NCBI GenBank assembly: GCA_026391715.1
Contig: JAPLDO010000032.1
Location: 1 to 64,000 of the forward strand
Origin: Bacteroidota bacterium
Lineage (GTDB): Bacteria; Bacteroidota; Bacteroidia; Bacteroidales; FEN-979
Reading direction: 5' to 3'
Length of the DNA: 64,000 nucleotides
Under the pieces are notes generated by a model, which did not search any database, had not been told where the DNA came from, and saw only the letters and a program-made list of their open reading frames with translations. This document shows positions 54,029-62,096 of the stretch, one piece after another (the stretch's first letter is position 1; each line of letters starts with the position of its first letter). The translations under genes and the position numbers were made by a program.

Positions 54029-56104
54029 TTATTCTCCGGCTAACGTTACAGTTCCGTAAACCAACATTGATTTTCCGGGGTTGATAATCAGGTTGCCGCC
54101 GCCGGCGATGGTGAGGTTGTTGCAAACGATATTGCCAGACGCGCTGATTACGGGATTGTGGGGCGTTGCGGGGATGGTTACATTGCAAACCGACCCTGGA
54201 ACCATGCCAGCGCTCCAGTTTGCCGGATTCAGCCAATTTGAATCGCTGGCGCCAGTCCAGGTAAATTCGAGAAAGGAGGAGGGTTCCTCTGTCCATATCT
54301 CAAGAGCAGGATCGCCGAAAACATTGCAGCAAAAGTGGCACCAACGTTGGGCGCCGGGTTCGAATTCGCCCGGAAGTCCAATCCAGGGCGCTGTTCTAAT
54401 CTTGGAGATCAGGTGAGCCGTTCCGATGTGCTTTTCCGAAATTGAATCATTATATAAAGCGTTTACAAATTCCCTTTGCAGATGTTGCGATGGTCCGTCG
54501 GTTGTTCCCTGGTTGAACCAGCCATAGCGCGAATTAAAGATTCCAGCCACAAGGAAGTTGTCTATCTTCACCGATTTGGCTGCGATACAGCCCAGATCAA
54601 ACGCGCCATCGTAACAACCCTGGGTGTATAACAATTGAAAATTGTGGATTACCCCGTTCACCTGTGAAAAATTGGCATTTGTGATTTGTGAAATTCCAAG
54701 GCGCAGCATACTGGTTTCGCTTGCATGCCCGAGGTGATGGATGAATGAATTGCCGAGGTTGATTTGCGCCAACAACTGTGAGGAACTCCACTGAAAGATA
54801 TTTACTGGCGGCGGCGCGGCGGAGTCATATAGCGTTTGGATTTGATTTGAAGCGGATGGAATGCCATTGGTAAAGTAGCCGTTATCGGAATGGTCGTTGA
54901 TTAGCAGGTTCATATAATCTTTACCATAAGTAGTCGGACTGCCGGTAAGATATTCCCCTGCCAACAGCGGGCGGGAAAATTCGCCGCGAACAGGATTGGA
55001 AAGATAAGCAACCGATTTCCTGATCATTTTATGCAACTCAACAGTATCGTTAACCGTAAAACGGGCAACGGAAATTTCGGGAAGAAGATCGGCGTTATCA
55101 GCCAATTCAGCATATATATGATTTCCGTTGGCGTCGTAGTTTCCATCAAGACCGGAAAAGTAGAGGTCGGCGGGAATGTTCGAATCGGTGTATGGCGTGC
55201 CTCCCGAATTAACATAGCAATAAAAACCCCGCGCCGGAACCAATGGAGGATTTCCGGCAAGAAGGACATATTGGATACTATGGTTCTGACGTTGATTGAT
55301 AATGAAATTCCTGATCTTTTCCTGGAGGTCATATCCTGTCATGGTTGCGGAAATGCTGTCGGTTGTTACAACCCTCGCTGAAATTCCCATAGCGCCATAG
55401 AGGTTGATCAGCGGTTGAAATTCATTTTTAAACGCTGATGGAGATACGATCAGATATTGATAATTGACAGCAGGAGATTTCCGCAGGGGGTAACGCGCAG
55501 CCATTTCCGGATTCTGGGCAAGATACATTGCCGTATTTACCTTTTCATCTGATTTGATACACATTGAAAGCGCCTCTTGCGACTGAGTATCCATTTTTGT
55601 ATGAATCCTCACGGTAACTTTACTGAAATAGGACAACTGGCGCTTTGCCGGATTATACCTGACCGGTGTGAATGTGGCTAATGCAAATGCAAAGCCGTTC
55701 AGGTACTGGGTCATCAGTTTCCCTGTTGCGACAGCAGGGTAGGGTTCATCTTTTTTATATAGTTTTTCATTGATGAGAAAATTTCCTGAATCGGGTTTTG
55801 AAAGCGGTTGAACATATTGAGCCGGACAGAGTAAAAATTTTCCCGGAACGGAAACTTCATCTTCCCTGATAATCTCAAAGGAAACAGCCGCTTCGCCCGG
55901 AGGAAGCATCAGAGCCACCTTCTGCCAGGGGGCAAGCGGTTCGCCAGGAAATCCATAAAGTTTCGTGTCTTTAAAATTAAAAGTCTGGTAATTGCCTTTG
56001 GCGTTGAGGGTGTATTTACTGAAGTAATAGGTTTTTTCAACGATCCCGGCTTTTACGGCGCCGAAATTCAAAAATAAAATAGCAATTGAGAGAATGGTTT
56101 TCAT
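54029..56104 (-). CDS. C25 family (gingipain-like) cysteine peptidase
   Basis: 691 aa with a signal peptide (MKTILSIAILFLNFGAVKA). Residues about 20-200 look like a C25 propeptide domain (YGFPGEPLAPWQKVALMLPPG). The peptidase domain covers about 215-590: YLIVSPSAFKNEFQPLI, YVLLAGNPPLVPAR, DLYFSGLDGNYDANG. The catalytic pair is probably His460 in HLGHASETS, which corresponds to GHGSET of gingipains, and Cys497 in YTQGCYDGAFD. A C-terminal beta region (FTWTGASDSNWLNPANWS) follows, and the protein ends LAGE without a T9SS sorting domain, unlike most exported relatives. It may work in the periplasm or depend on another route. It is the next gene after the cytochrome operon in the same direction, 78 nt away. 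Confidence 0.88.
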   Translation of the reverse strand: MKTILSIAILFLNFGAVKAGIVEKTYYFSKYTLNAKGNYQTFNFKDTKLYGFPGEPLAPWQKVALMLPPGEAAVSFEIIREDEVSVPGKFLLCPAQYVQPLSKPDSGNFLINEKLYKKDEPYPAVATGKLMTQYLNGFAFALATFTPVRYNPAKRQLSYFSKVTVRIHTKMDTQSQEALSMCIKSDEKVNTAMYLAQNPEMAARYPLRKSPAVNYQYLIVSPSAFKNEFQPLINLYGAMGISARVVTTDSISATMTGYDLQEKIRNFIINQRQNHSIQYVLLAGNPPLVPARGFYCYVNSGGTPYTDSNIPADLYFSGLDGNYDANGNHIYAELADNADLLPEISVARFTVNDTVELHKMIRKSVAYLSNPVRGEFSRPLLAGEYLTGSPTTYGKDYMNLLINDHSDNGYFTNGIPSASNQIQTLYDSAAPPPVNIFQWSSSQLLAQINLGNSFIHHLGHASETSMLRLGISQITNANFSQVNGVIHNFQLLYTQGCYDGAFDLGCIAAKSVKIDNFLVAGIFNSRYGWFNQGTTDGPSQHLQREFVNALYNDSISEKHIGTAHLISKIRTAPWIGLPGEFEPGAQRWCHFCCNVFGDPALEIWTEEPSSFLEFTWTGASDSNWLNPANWSAGMVPGSVCNVTIPATPHNPVISASGNIVCNNLTIAGGGNLIINPGKSMLVYGTVTLAGE

Positions 56105-56111
56105 TTTCTTT

Positions 56112-56136
56112 GGGTTATGTTTGTAACCCCAAACTT
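56112..56136 (-). promoter_or_regulatory. TAAGTTTG -7 box followed by a GGGTTA/TAACCC hairpin
   Basis: On the minus strand the perfect -7 box TAAGTTTG (56129-56136) is followed by GGGTTA-caaaca-TAACCC (56112-56129), about where transcription of the C25 peptidase gene would start. No -33 TTTG found at the expected place. Could be an operator or mRNA 5' hairpin. Confidence 0.35.
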
Positions 56137-56182
56137 ACATAATAATTGCGGATAACCCGCTTATCACTTTTAATTACTAAGG

Positions 56183-57136
56183 CTAAAACCCAAATTTTTG
56201 CGCATATCTGTTGTACTTCGCCAAACCATGGCAACCGGGCAAACAAGAACCTCCGCTGTCGGTTGGGGCAAAATTGACCCTGAACTCCCATTTTCCATAA
56301 GCTACTTTATCAACAATCAGAAATTTGTTATTCGATGCGTGAGCGTCATGACAGACGGTGCAGCTTCTGCCTTTTTCGCCGGTCAGATGAACAAAGTGAA
56401 GGTTCTGTTTTCCCTGGCGGAAACCTGTTGCCGTGGTTGTTTTTGATAATTCCAGCAGATCGCTGTCGTGACATTCAAAGCAAAAAGCGAAGGTATCTTT
56501 TTTTGCCGGAGCGTAAATTCCCTTAGGATACGCGCTGATAAGCAAATAATTATATTCCGAACCATGCGCCTTATGGCAAACAGAACAACCGCCTTCAATG
56601 GCAGAATGAATTACCTTGCTTTTTGAGAGAAGCTGTTTGATATTAGTGTATTTCCTGCCAAGAATTGATAATTCTTTGTCATGACAATTCAGGCATATCT
56701 CCTTTTTCGTGGAAACAAGCAGTTTTTTTTCATCCGATGAATGGGGCGAATGGCAATTCATACACTGTTTTCCGTCGCTTACAGCAAGATGTACGACACG
56801 GAGCGTATCAATTTCCTTTTTCAATTTATCATGGCAGGTATAGCACAAATCGGGTATTTTTTTGGTAAGGAAAAGCCCTTTTGGCGATTTTTCAGGATGG
56901 TCGGGAATATTCACAAGGTGACAGCTTATGCAACTTTCTTTTAACGGCGCATGGAGAATCTTCTTTTCAACAATGGCGGTATGACATTCGGTACATTTCG
57001 GTTCAACCGATAATCTGGTATAATTATTAACCGGGTTATTATATGCTGTTTTTTCTCCGGCGAAAAAATCATTATTAATGAAGTTTATCAATAAGATGAC
57101 CGGCAGGCACATAAGAAAAAACAGACTATTTCCCAT
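56183..57136 (-). CDS. Octa/nonaheme c-type cytochrome
   Basis: 317 aa. An N-terminal hydrophobic segment acts as a signal peptide or anchor. Eight CXXCH heme sites are seen: CTECH, CISCH, CYTCH, CMNCH, CLNCH, CSVCH, CFECH and CTVCH. A ninth possible site, CLPGCH, has three residues between the cysteines. Several sites are followed by HSPHSS, HKAHGS or HDAHAS, the doubled-CXXCH signature (PF09699). The gene starts one nt after the beta-barrel gene, so they are translated together. With the barrel and the heme lipoprotein it would form a conduit carrying electrons across the outer membrane (inference). Confidence 0.88.
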   Translation of the reverse strand: MGNSLFFLMCLPVILLINFINNDFFAGEKTAYNNPVNNYTRLSVEPKCTECHTAIVEKKILHAPLKESCISCHLVNIPDHPEKSPKGLFLTKKIPDLCYTCHDKLKKEIDTLRVVHLAVSDGKQCMNCHSPHSSDEKKLLVSTKKEICLNCHDKELSILGRKYTNIKQLLSKSKVIHSAIEGGCSVCHKAHGSEYNYLLISAYPKGIYAPAKKDTFAFCFECHDSDLLELSKTTTATGFRQGKQNLHFVHLTGEKGRSCTVCHDAHASNNKFLIVDKVAYGKWEFRVNFAPTDSGGSCLPGCHGLAKYNRYAQKFGF

Positions 57137-57137
57137 T

Positions 57138-59099
57138 TTAAAACCTTCTTGAAATCTGTATATAAGTTCCCTTTAAATTGATTTTGTCGCCAATGTAATT
57201 ACGCCTGTAAACCTCAACGCCGGCTTTGATATACAACTGATAAACTACTGATGAAAATTCAAGTCTTGCGGTGATCAGATCCAGGTCTATGCCACTTCCC
57301 GATTGTTTCCGGTACATCACTTCGAGATTAAGTTTTGTCTGCTTGACAATTGTATATTCAACCTTTCCTGCAACGTCGGTATATCGTTGAAGTCTCGCTT
57401 CGGGTTCATTCAGCATCGTGTAATTTTGCATATTGCCGTTGAGAGTCATAGTCAGCTTATTCCCAAAACTCTTTTGTAGGTTTATGTAATACCTCATCAT
57501 GTTATATGGAAGAATTGAACTTTTGTAATTCTCATATTCCACGCCTCCGCTGAGTAAATTAAAAGACACGCGGAAACCGGTTATATTCTGGGTGAAATAA
57601 TTCAAAGTAATGTAATCCGTATTTTCCAGGTTGTTATAATTCTGCAAAGATAGTCGGTAATAAATATCAAATTTCCCCTTTAGCAACGAGACATTTGCTG
57701 CAAATATATGATTGTCGGCGTCGTACATATAAGAGCTTGGTTGTTTGACCCGGTAATCAATAAAAACCGTTCCATCATTGGGAATAAGTCCGCTGGGAAT
57801 CCGGCGTATTTCAATATATCTGGCTCTCTCAATTAATATATAATCGAGTCCCGGCTGGTATATTATTGTTCCGGTGACATCTTTAACAACCACAGTTTGA
57901 ATACTGATGTATGGTCGTCTTAACAATACGATTTTACTGTCGGAAAGAATATATTCTTCATTGACAATATTCAAATTAACGGAGTCGCTGGTATATTTCT
58001 GATGATACCTGAAATATCCGTAGGATAACTGTAAATGACCCCAGGGAATTTTTTTATTATAGTTTAGGTCAAATCCGGTTTTGCTGTTATATTCATCATA
58101 AACTGAATGATTCAAACTCGAATATTCAAAATAGAACCTTGAATCGAGGCTTTTAAAAAGTTTATGGCTTAAGGAGTTCATCGAAGTATTTTGCGTTAGT
58201 TTGGCAAACGACTGGTTTAGGTTGTAATAGTTATAATTGGTGGTAAAATTAAAATTTGCGGGAAGTTTAATAACAAGGTCTTCCATTGCCTGAAACCTGT
58301 TATAATTGTAATTTCCGCGTTGAAAAATATTCGAGATGGTTGTATTAAAGGTGAATATTTTCTTTTCTCCCAGGCTGATATTGCTGTTAAAATTGACCTC
58401 ATCCATGGTATTGGCTGTATAATAATTATTCTCATTGAGGTTGGAATATATTTTATGGGTATAAGCCAGGCGTTGTTTATCATATCCGGTGAATGACTGT
58501 TCGGCTCTGCCCTCAAAATGAATTTGATCCATTTGCAATACCCGATCAGCCTGAATTTCGGTTTGCAACAACTTCCTGCGATATACATTTATGGAAAGAG
58601 GAATATATTTATTGCTATAAATTATAGAACCTCCGAAATATTTATTGGTGGTTCTAATGTCTGTAAGGTTTTCTCGCTTTGCATAACTCTCGTCAAGGTT
58701 TGCAGAACCGATCACAGTAATTTTTTTCCGGGAAAAGAAGGACGTCAAAATATTCAGATGTTTTACGGTTCTAACTTCAGCCTGATCCGGCGACAACGAA
58801 AAATTATCGCGGTTTGATTCGGGCATATAACCGGCGCCGAGTTCAATTTCGCAAAAATTGGGATGGAGGAGATAGGTACTGGCATTCAATGTGATGCCGC
58901 CGCCGTAGTAGGCAGTTTGTTGCCGCTCAACAATTTTTTCGCCGCTTTGTTCCTTATCTCTGTATAAACCCCTGAAAACAAGTTCCCCTGAATACGCCCG
59001 AATACCAAAGAATTTAAAAGAATTTGGGTTATTCTGTGAAAAATTTTTCCCGGTTATGAAGAAAAAGACGAGAATAGCTATGAAATGTTTTGCTTTCAA
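57138..59099 (-). CDS. Outer-membrane beta-barrel protein of the cytochrome operon
   Basis: 653 aa; signal peptide ending KNFSQ. The body is rich in alternating amphipathic strands and aromatic residues (NYNRFQAMEDLVIKLPANF, FYFEYSSLNHSVYDEY) and ends in IQISRRF, a terminal Phe typical of barrel proteins. About 20 or more strands are plausible. I see no TonB box or plug domain. Sandwiched between a pentaheme lipoprotein and a multiheme cytochrome with gaps of 11 and 1 nt, it is the likely porin sheath of a porin-cytochrome complex. Similarity to MtrB or Geobacter porins is not obvious at sequence level. Confidence 0.8.
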   Translation of the reverse strand: MKAKHFIAILVFFFITGKNFSQNNPNSFKFFGIRAYSGELVFRGLYRDKEQSGEKIVERQQTAYYGGGITLNASTYLLHPNFCEIELGAGYMPESNRDNFSLSPDQAEVRTVKHLNILTSFFSRKKITVIGSANLDESYAKRENLTDIRTTNKYFGGSIIYSNKYIPLSINVYRRKLLQTEIQADRVLQMDQIHFEGRAEQSFTGYDKQRLAYTHKIYSNLNENNYYTANTMDEVNFNSNISLGEKKIFTFNTTISNIFQRGNYNYNRFQAMEDLVIKLPANFNFTTNYNYYNLNQSFAKLTQNTSMNSLSHKLFKSLDSRFYFEYSSLNHSVYDEYNSKTGFDLNYNKKIPWGHLQLSYGYFRYHQKYTSDSVNLNIVNEEYILSDSKIVLLRRPYISIQTVVVKDVTGTIIYQPGLDYILIERARYIEIRRIPSGLIPNDGTVFIDYRVKQPSSYMYDADNHIFAANVSLLKGKFDIYYRLSLQNYNNLENTDYITLNYFTQNITGFRVSFNLLSGGVEYENYKSSILPYNMMRYYINLQKSFGNKLTMTLNGNMQNYTMLNEPEARLQRYTDVAGKVEYTIVKQTKLNLEVMYRKQSGSGIDLDLITARLEFSSVVYQLYIKAGVEVYRRNYIGDKINLKGTYIQISRRF

Positions 59100-59110
59100 T
59101 CTCCGGTAAA

Positions 59111-59719
59111 TTATTTAAGCATTTTTCGATCATTTCCGCCATGCGGATTATGACAATTGGTGCAGTTAGCATCTGCAATATCTTTGTGCGCTTTGTTTTT
59201 CAATACCTGACCAGAGACGTGGCAAAATAAACAAAGCTCCTGCTTAGTGCGGATCAGCAATTTCTCATTTCCCGACAAATGATGCTCGTGACAGGCAGTG
59301 CAATATCCACTCTCAACGGGTCCATGTACTTTTTTAAACTTTTTACTGTAATCAACGTGGCATTTATAGCACATAGCAGGTTGTGGCGCAACAAATTTGC
59401 CCATCGTATTCTGGTCATGACACGCTCCGCATTGTTTATCTTTATACGGTTTGTGGTATTTATATTTGTCCGGTTCAGCTTTCGCGGCGATCTCTTTTTT
59501 TCCAGGCGTGGCGATTTTTTTTTGAGATTCGTTGGCTTTGACAGATGGTTTTTCGGTGGAATCAGGAACTCCATCGAAAAAAAAAGCCAGTGTTTTACGC
59601 TGGGGAACAGTGGAACAGCCGAACAAATTAAAGATCAGAAGAATTGATAAAGAAGATAATATCAGATAGCCGAATCCATTAATGTTGACTTTCAGGTTCA
59701 ACTTTTTCAACATATCCAT
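59111..59719 (-). CDS. Pentaheme c-type cytochrome lipoprotein
   Basis: 202 aa. The N-terminal helix ends in a lipobox LFGC, predicting a lipid-anchored cysteine. A charged Lys/Ala/Glu linker (about residues 60-90) precedes five heme sites: CGACH, CYKCH, CTACH, CLFCH and CTNCH, the last in CTNCHNPHGG (doubled-CXXCH style). The start lies within the end of the upstream NHL gene (41-nt overlap); MLKKLNLKVN two codons later is an alternative start. It probably sits on the periplasmic or outer-membrane face and hands electrons to the barrel-associated cytochrome. Confidence 0.85.
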   Translation of the reverse strand: MDMLKKLNLKVNINGFGYLILSSLSILLIFNLFGCSTVPQRKTLAFFFDGVPDSTEKPSVKANESQKKIATPGKKEIAAKAEPDKYKYHKPYKDKQCGACHDQNTMGKFVAPQPAMCYKCHVDYSKKFKKVHGPVESGYCTACHEHHLSGNEKLLIRTKQELCLFCHVSGQVLKNKAHKDIADANCTNCHNPHGGNDRKMLK

Positions 59720-60758
59720 ATATGTTTAATTTATCCGGTCCGAATTGGCTGGTGACCAAAATCAGATATTTCAAATCAAATCCCGGGGCGACAAATTTTG
59801 TAAAATATTGCACGTTATCATAATCAATGGTTACTTTGGCAGGCAACCATAAGTCGCCGGGACCTTTGTAATTCCCACCAAAAAACATGAGTAGCTTTCC
59901 ATTTTTGTCAAATACCTGCGTATTTTCAAATCCGGCGTCAACAACATACAGGTTCGATTCGCGGTCAACGGCAATACCTTTGGGGCGAGCGAACTGTCCA
60001 AGATTTTCGCCATAAGTTCCGACGGTTCCGATGATTTTACCGTCGTGCGAATATTTTTTTATTTTAAAATCTCCAAAGTCAGTGACATATACATTTTCAT
60101 TTGTAACAAAGATATTTGTAGGTGAAAATAGATAGTTAGAGCTATCAATATTGATATTTGGAAATTTCTTAAGTAAAGTATAATCTGCGTCATTATTGTA
60201 AACATTGATTTGATGACCGGTAATATTTACAACCCAGATTTTGTTATCGTAGATAAAGACGTCTGTCGGTTTAAAATTTTCTTTCTCGCCAAAACTTGTA
60301 AAATAATCCCCATCCGGTGTAAAAACAACAATTTGTTTACGGTCGGCGTCGGCAATAAACAAATAACCCTTTTCGTCGAGAAAACAATTAAGCGGGATTT
60401 TCAACGCTCCCTGCCCGGTTGGTATAAACTCCTTGAATGTATTGTTACTTAGATCAATGATATCAATGCCTCGCTTGAATGTATCGCATATATATATTTT
60501 CCCATTGTGAACGGTTACGCCATAAGGTTTTCCAATATTTCGCACCTCTTCTGTCCCAAGGATAAATCTTCTGAATCCTTTCCGTTTTCCGGCAACATCG
60601 GTTGAATTGCTTATCCTTGTCAGAAACTGAATCCGCGCAGTGTCGGGAGGTTGAGGGTAAATTACGAATTTTTTTCCTGATTCAATTGGATGAAGGTGTT
60701 TTGAACATGAAACTAAAAGTGAAATTGCAATTGTAAATAAAATAATTCTGTTGATCAT
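59679..60758 (-). CDS. NHL-repeat (six-bladed beta-propeller) lipoprotein
   Basis: 359 aa; lipobox LLVSCSKH after a short signal helix. NHL-type repeats fill residues about 75-310: GKPYGVTVHNGKIYICDT, LNCFLDEKGYLFIADAD, FARPKGIAVDRESNLYVVDA. First gene of the four-gene cytochrome operon. NHL propellers mediate protein contacts; such genes are found beside multiheme cytochromes in other bacteria as far as I recall. A foldback element lies about 70 nt upstream of its start and may have changed its promoter. Confidence 0.85.
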   Translation of the reverse strand: MINRIILFTIAISLLVSCSKHLHPIESGKKFVIYPQPPDTARIQFLTRISNSTDVAGKRKGFRRFILGTEEVRNIGKPYGVTVHNGKIYICDTFKRGIDIIDLSNNTFKEFIPTGQGALKIPLNCFLDEKGYLFIADADRKQIVVFTPDGDYFTSFGEKENFKPTDVFIYDNKIWVVNITGHQINVYNNDADYTLLKKFPNINIDSSNYLFSPTNIFVTNENVYVTDFGDFKIKKYSHDGKIIGTVGTYGENLGQFARPKGIAVDRESNLYVVDAGFENTQVFDKNGKLLMFFGGNYKGPGDLWLPAKVTIDYDNVQYFTKFVAPGFDLKYLILVTSQFGPDKLNIYGYVEKVEPESQH

Positions 60759-60828
60759 TTTTTTTTATTATAAACAGCGGGATAAATTGTGAGATTCTGT
60801 TTGAAAATTACAGGTTCAAGGTTCAAGG

Positions 60829-61101
60829 TTGAGTCCACTCCGAAAAGTCAAAAAAACCAATTAACTGATTTTCGTCATATAGTCCTTCATTGTACCCCAC
60901 CCCCAACCCCTCCCCAAAAAGGGAGGGGAGTGGAGCGCTAATCGGCATAATACCATGATTACCAGAACTATGGCATATTAGCACAAGCTCCCCCTTCCCT
61001 TTTTGGGGAAGGGGGTCGGGGGAAAGGGGTCTAATTGCAGGAGCAAAAGAGTGACGATTGTAGCAATGTGGCAAAAAAATGACTTTTCGGAGTGAGCTCA
61101 A
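60829..61101. mobile_element. 273-bp foldback/MITE-like element
   Basis: Terminal inverted repeats of 22 bp with two mismatches: 60829-60850 (TTGAGTCCACTCCGAAAAGT...) and 61080-61101. Inside are two C/G-rich hairpins (60907-60928 and 60990-61015) that are inverted copies of one another, so the whole element can fold back. Copies of the 7-bp GGTTCAA array lie on both sides. There is no transposase. The 92-codon open frame across it is chance. It fills most of the 460-bp gap 60759-61218. Confidence 0.65.
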
Positions 61102-61155
61102 AGTTCAAGGTTCAAGGTTTTACACTGTTTTGTGCATACAAAAGTTGAATTAAAC

Positions 61156-61182
61156 AAAAGGGCGAAGTAAATTCGCCCTTTT
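61156..61182 (-). terminator. Terminator after the tetraheme cytochrome gene
   Basis: A perfect 11-bp stem AAAAGGGCGAA/TTCGCCCTTTT (61156-61166 and 61172-61182) with a 5-nt loop, 36 nt past the stop at 61219. It is symmetrical, so it could act on either strand. Confidence 0.8.
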
Positions 61183-61218
61183 CCATATAATTCGGTTAAA
61201 ACGAATCATACGATGTTT

Positions 61219-61842
61219 TTATTTATTATGACAGGTCAGACATAAAGCGCTTGCTGCATTACTTTTCAGTAAAAGACTTGGCGGGGTGCCGGCAGCATTA
61301 TTATGGACATCGTGACACGAAGCACATTGCATTTTGCCGCTGAATAACATGTTTGCATTTATAGTTCCACCAAGACCGGACGGCGTGGTAATAGGATTGA
61401 ATAAGCCGCCATCGGTTGAAGCCAGCGCTGCGTCATAAGTAAAAGAAATTGGATGATCATTGCTCAAATCGGAAGATAGAAGGGTAGTTCCGGTAAGAAA
61501 ATGAGTGCCGCCAGTATTACCGCCAAAATTTTCGAGGGCAACTGTTCCATCGTGGCAGCTCAGGCATAATTTTGAACTGGCGTCGGGTTGTCCAACGGTA
61601 GCATTCATGGTAGCAGAAGAATAGGTTGTGAATGTTGCTGTCGTTAATTGATGATTCCATAGTGGCGCGTCGGGAAGAGTTATTGCATTATGCGGCGTAT
61701 GGCAAACCTTACAAATTTCACCGGTAGTATTCCATGTCTGGGCGCTAAAATCGTGTTTGGATCCGACAATTGTCTGCGCATTGATAACCTGCGCAAACAT
61801 AAGGAATGAGATTACGGTAAATAAGATGTTGAATTTTTTCAT
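61219..61842 (-). CDS. Tetraheme doubled-CXXCH cytochrome c
   Basis: 207 aa; signal peptide ending VINAQ. Four heme sites: CKVCHTPHN, CLSCHDGT, CASCHDVHN and CLTCHNK at the C-terminus. This is the layout of secreted cytochrome c3-type/doubled-CXXCH proteins (about 200 aa with two pairs). No lipobox, so probably periplasmic or extracellular. It is followed by a strong terminator, so it forms its own transcript, preceded by a sigma-54-like promoter and by genes for an NtrC-type regulator and kinase. Confidence 0.88.
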   Translation of the reverse strand: MKKFNILFTVISFLMFAQVINAQTIVGSKHDFSAQTWNTTGEICKVCHTPHNAITLPDAPLWNHQLTTATFTTYSSATMNATVGQPDASSKLCLSCHDGTVALENFGGNTGGTHFLTGTTLLSSDLSNDHPISFTYDAALASTDGGLFNPITTPSGLGGTINANMLFSGKMQCASCHDVHNNAAGTPPSLLLKSNAASALCLTCHNK

Positions 61843-61887
61843 GTTTTTTTCTTTTGGCGTTAGTGAAATATTTTTCGGTTAGCGTTT

Positions 61888-61903
61888 TACAACAAACGTG
61901 CCA
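61888..61903 (-). promoter_or_regulatory. Candidate sigma-54 promoter for the tetraheme cytochrome
   Basis: On the minus strand TGGCACGTTTGTTGTA matches the TGGCACG-N4-TTGCW consensus with one change (C to T in the -12 element). GG and GT are separated by the required 10 nt. Expected start of transcription is about 35 nt before the ATG at 61842. Confidence 0.55.
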
Positions 61904-61928
61904 AACGATTATAAACCATCAAACCATC

Positions 61929-62044
61929 AAACCCGACAGGTTTATGAACTATCAAATCCGACCAATATATAAATCATAAAACCCGACAGGTTTATAAACC
62001 ATCAAACCCGACAAGTTTATTATGCCTTAAAACCTGTCGGGTTT
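61929..62044. repeat. Cluster of four AAACCCGACAGGTTT palindromic repeats
   Basis: Copies at 61929-61943, 61979-61993, 62004-62018 (one change) and an inverted one at 62030-62044. Each is an interrupted palindrome (AAACC...GGTTT) and the flanks repeat TTTATAAACCATCA. They lie between the regulator stop (62097) and the cytochrome promoter. They could serve as transcription stops for the regulator or be selfish repeats. Confidence 0.7.
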
Positions 62045-62096
62045 ATAAAACGGGTCATTTCCCCCAAAATGGCTGGGTGATATAACCCCCTACAGA

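Noticed and set aside
53802-54296. 164-codon minus-strand open frame overlapping the C25 peptidase end
   Set aside because: It is a shifted frame of the peptidase gene running into AT-rich intergenic DNA; Arg/Asn-rich and not protein-like. Also checked as a possible missing sorting domain, which it is not.
60823-61101. 92-codon minus-strand open frame
   Set aside because: It coincides with the foldback element, is low-complexity (from C/G-rich hairpins), and has no start signal or family features.
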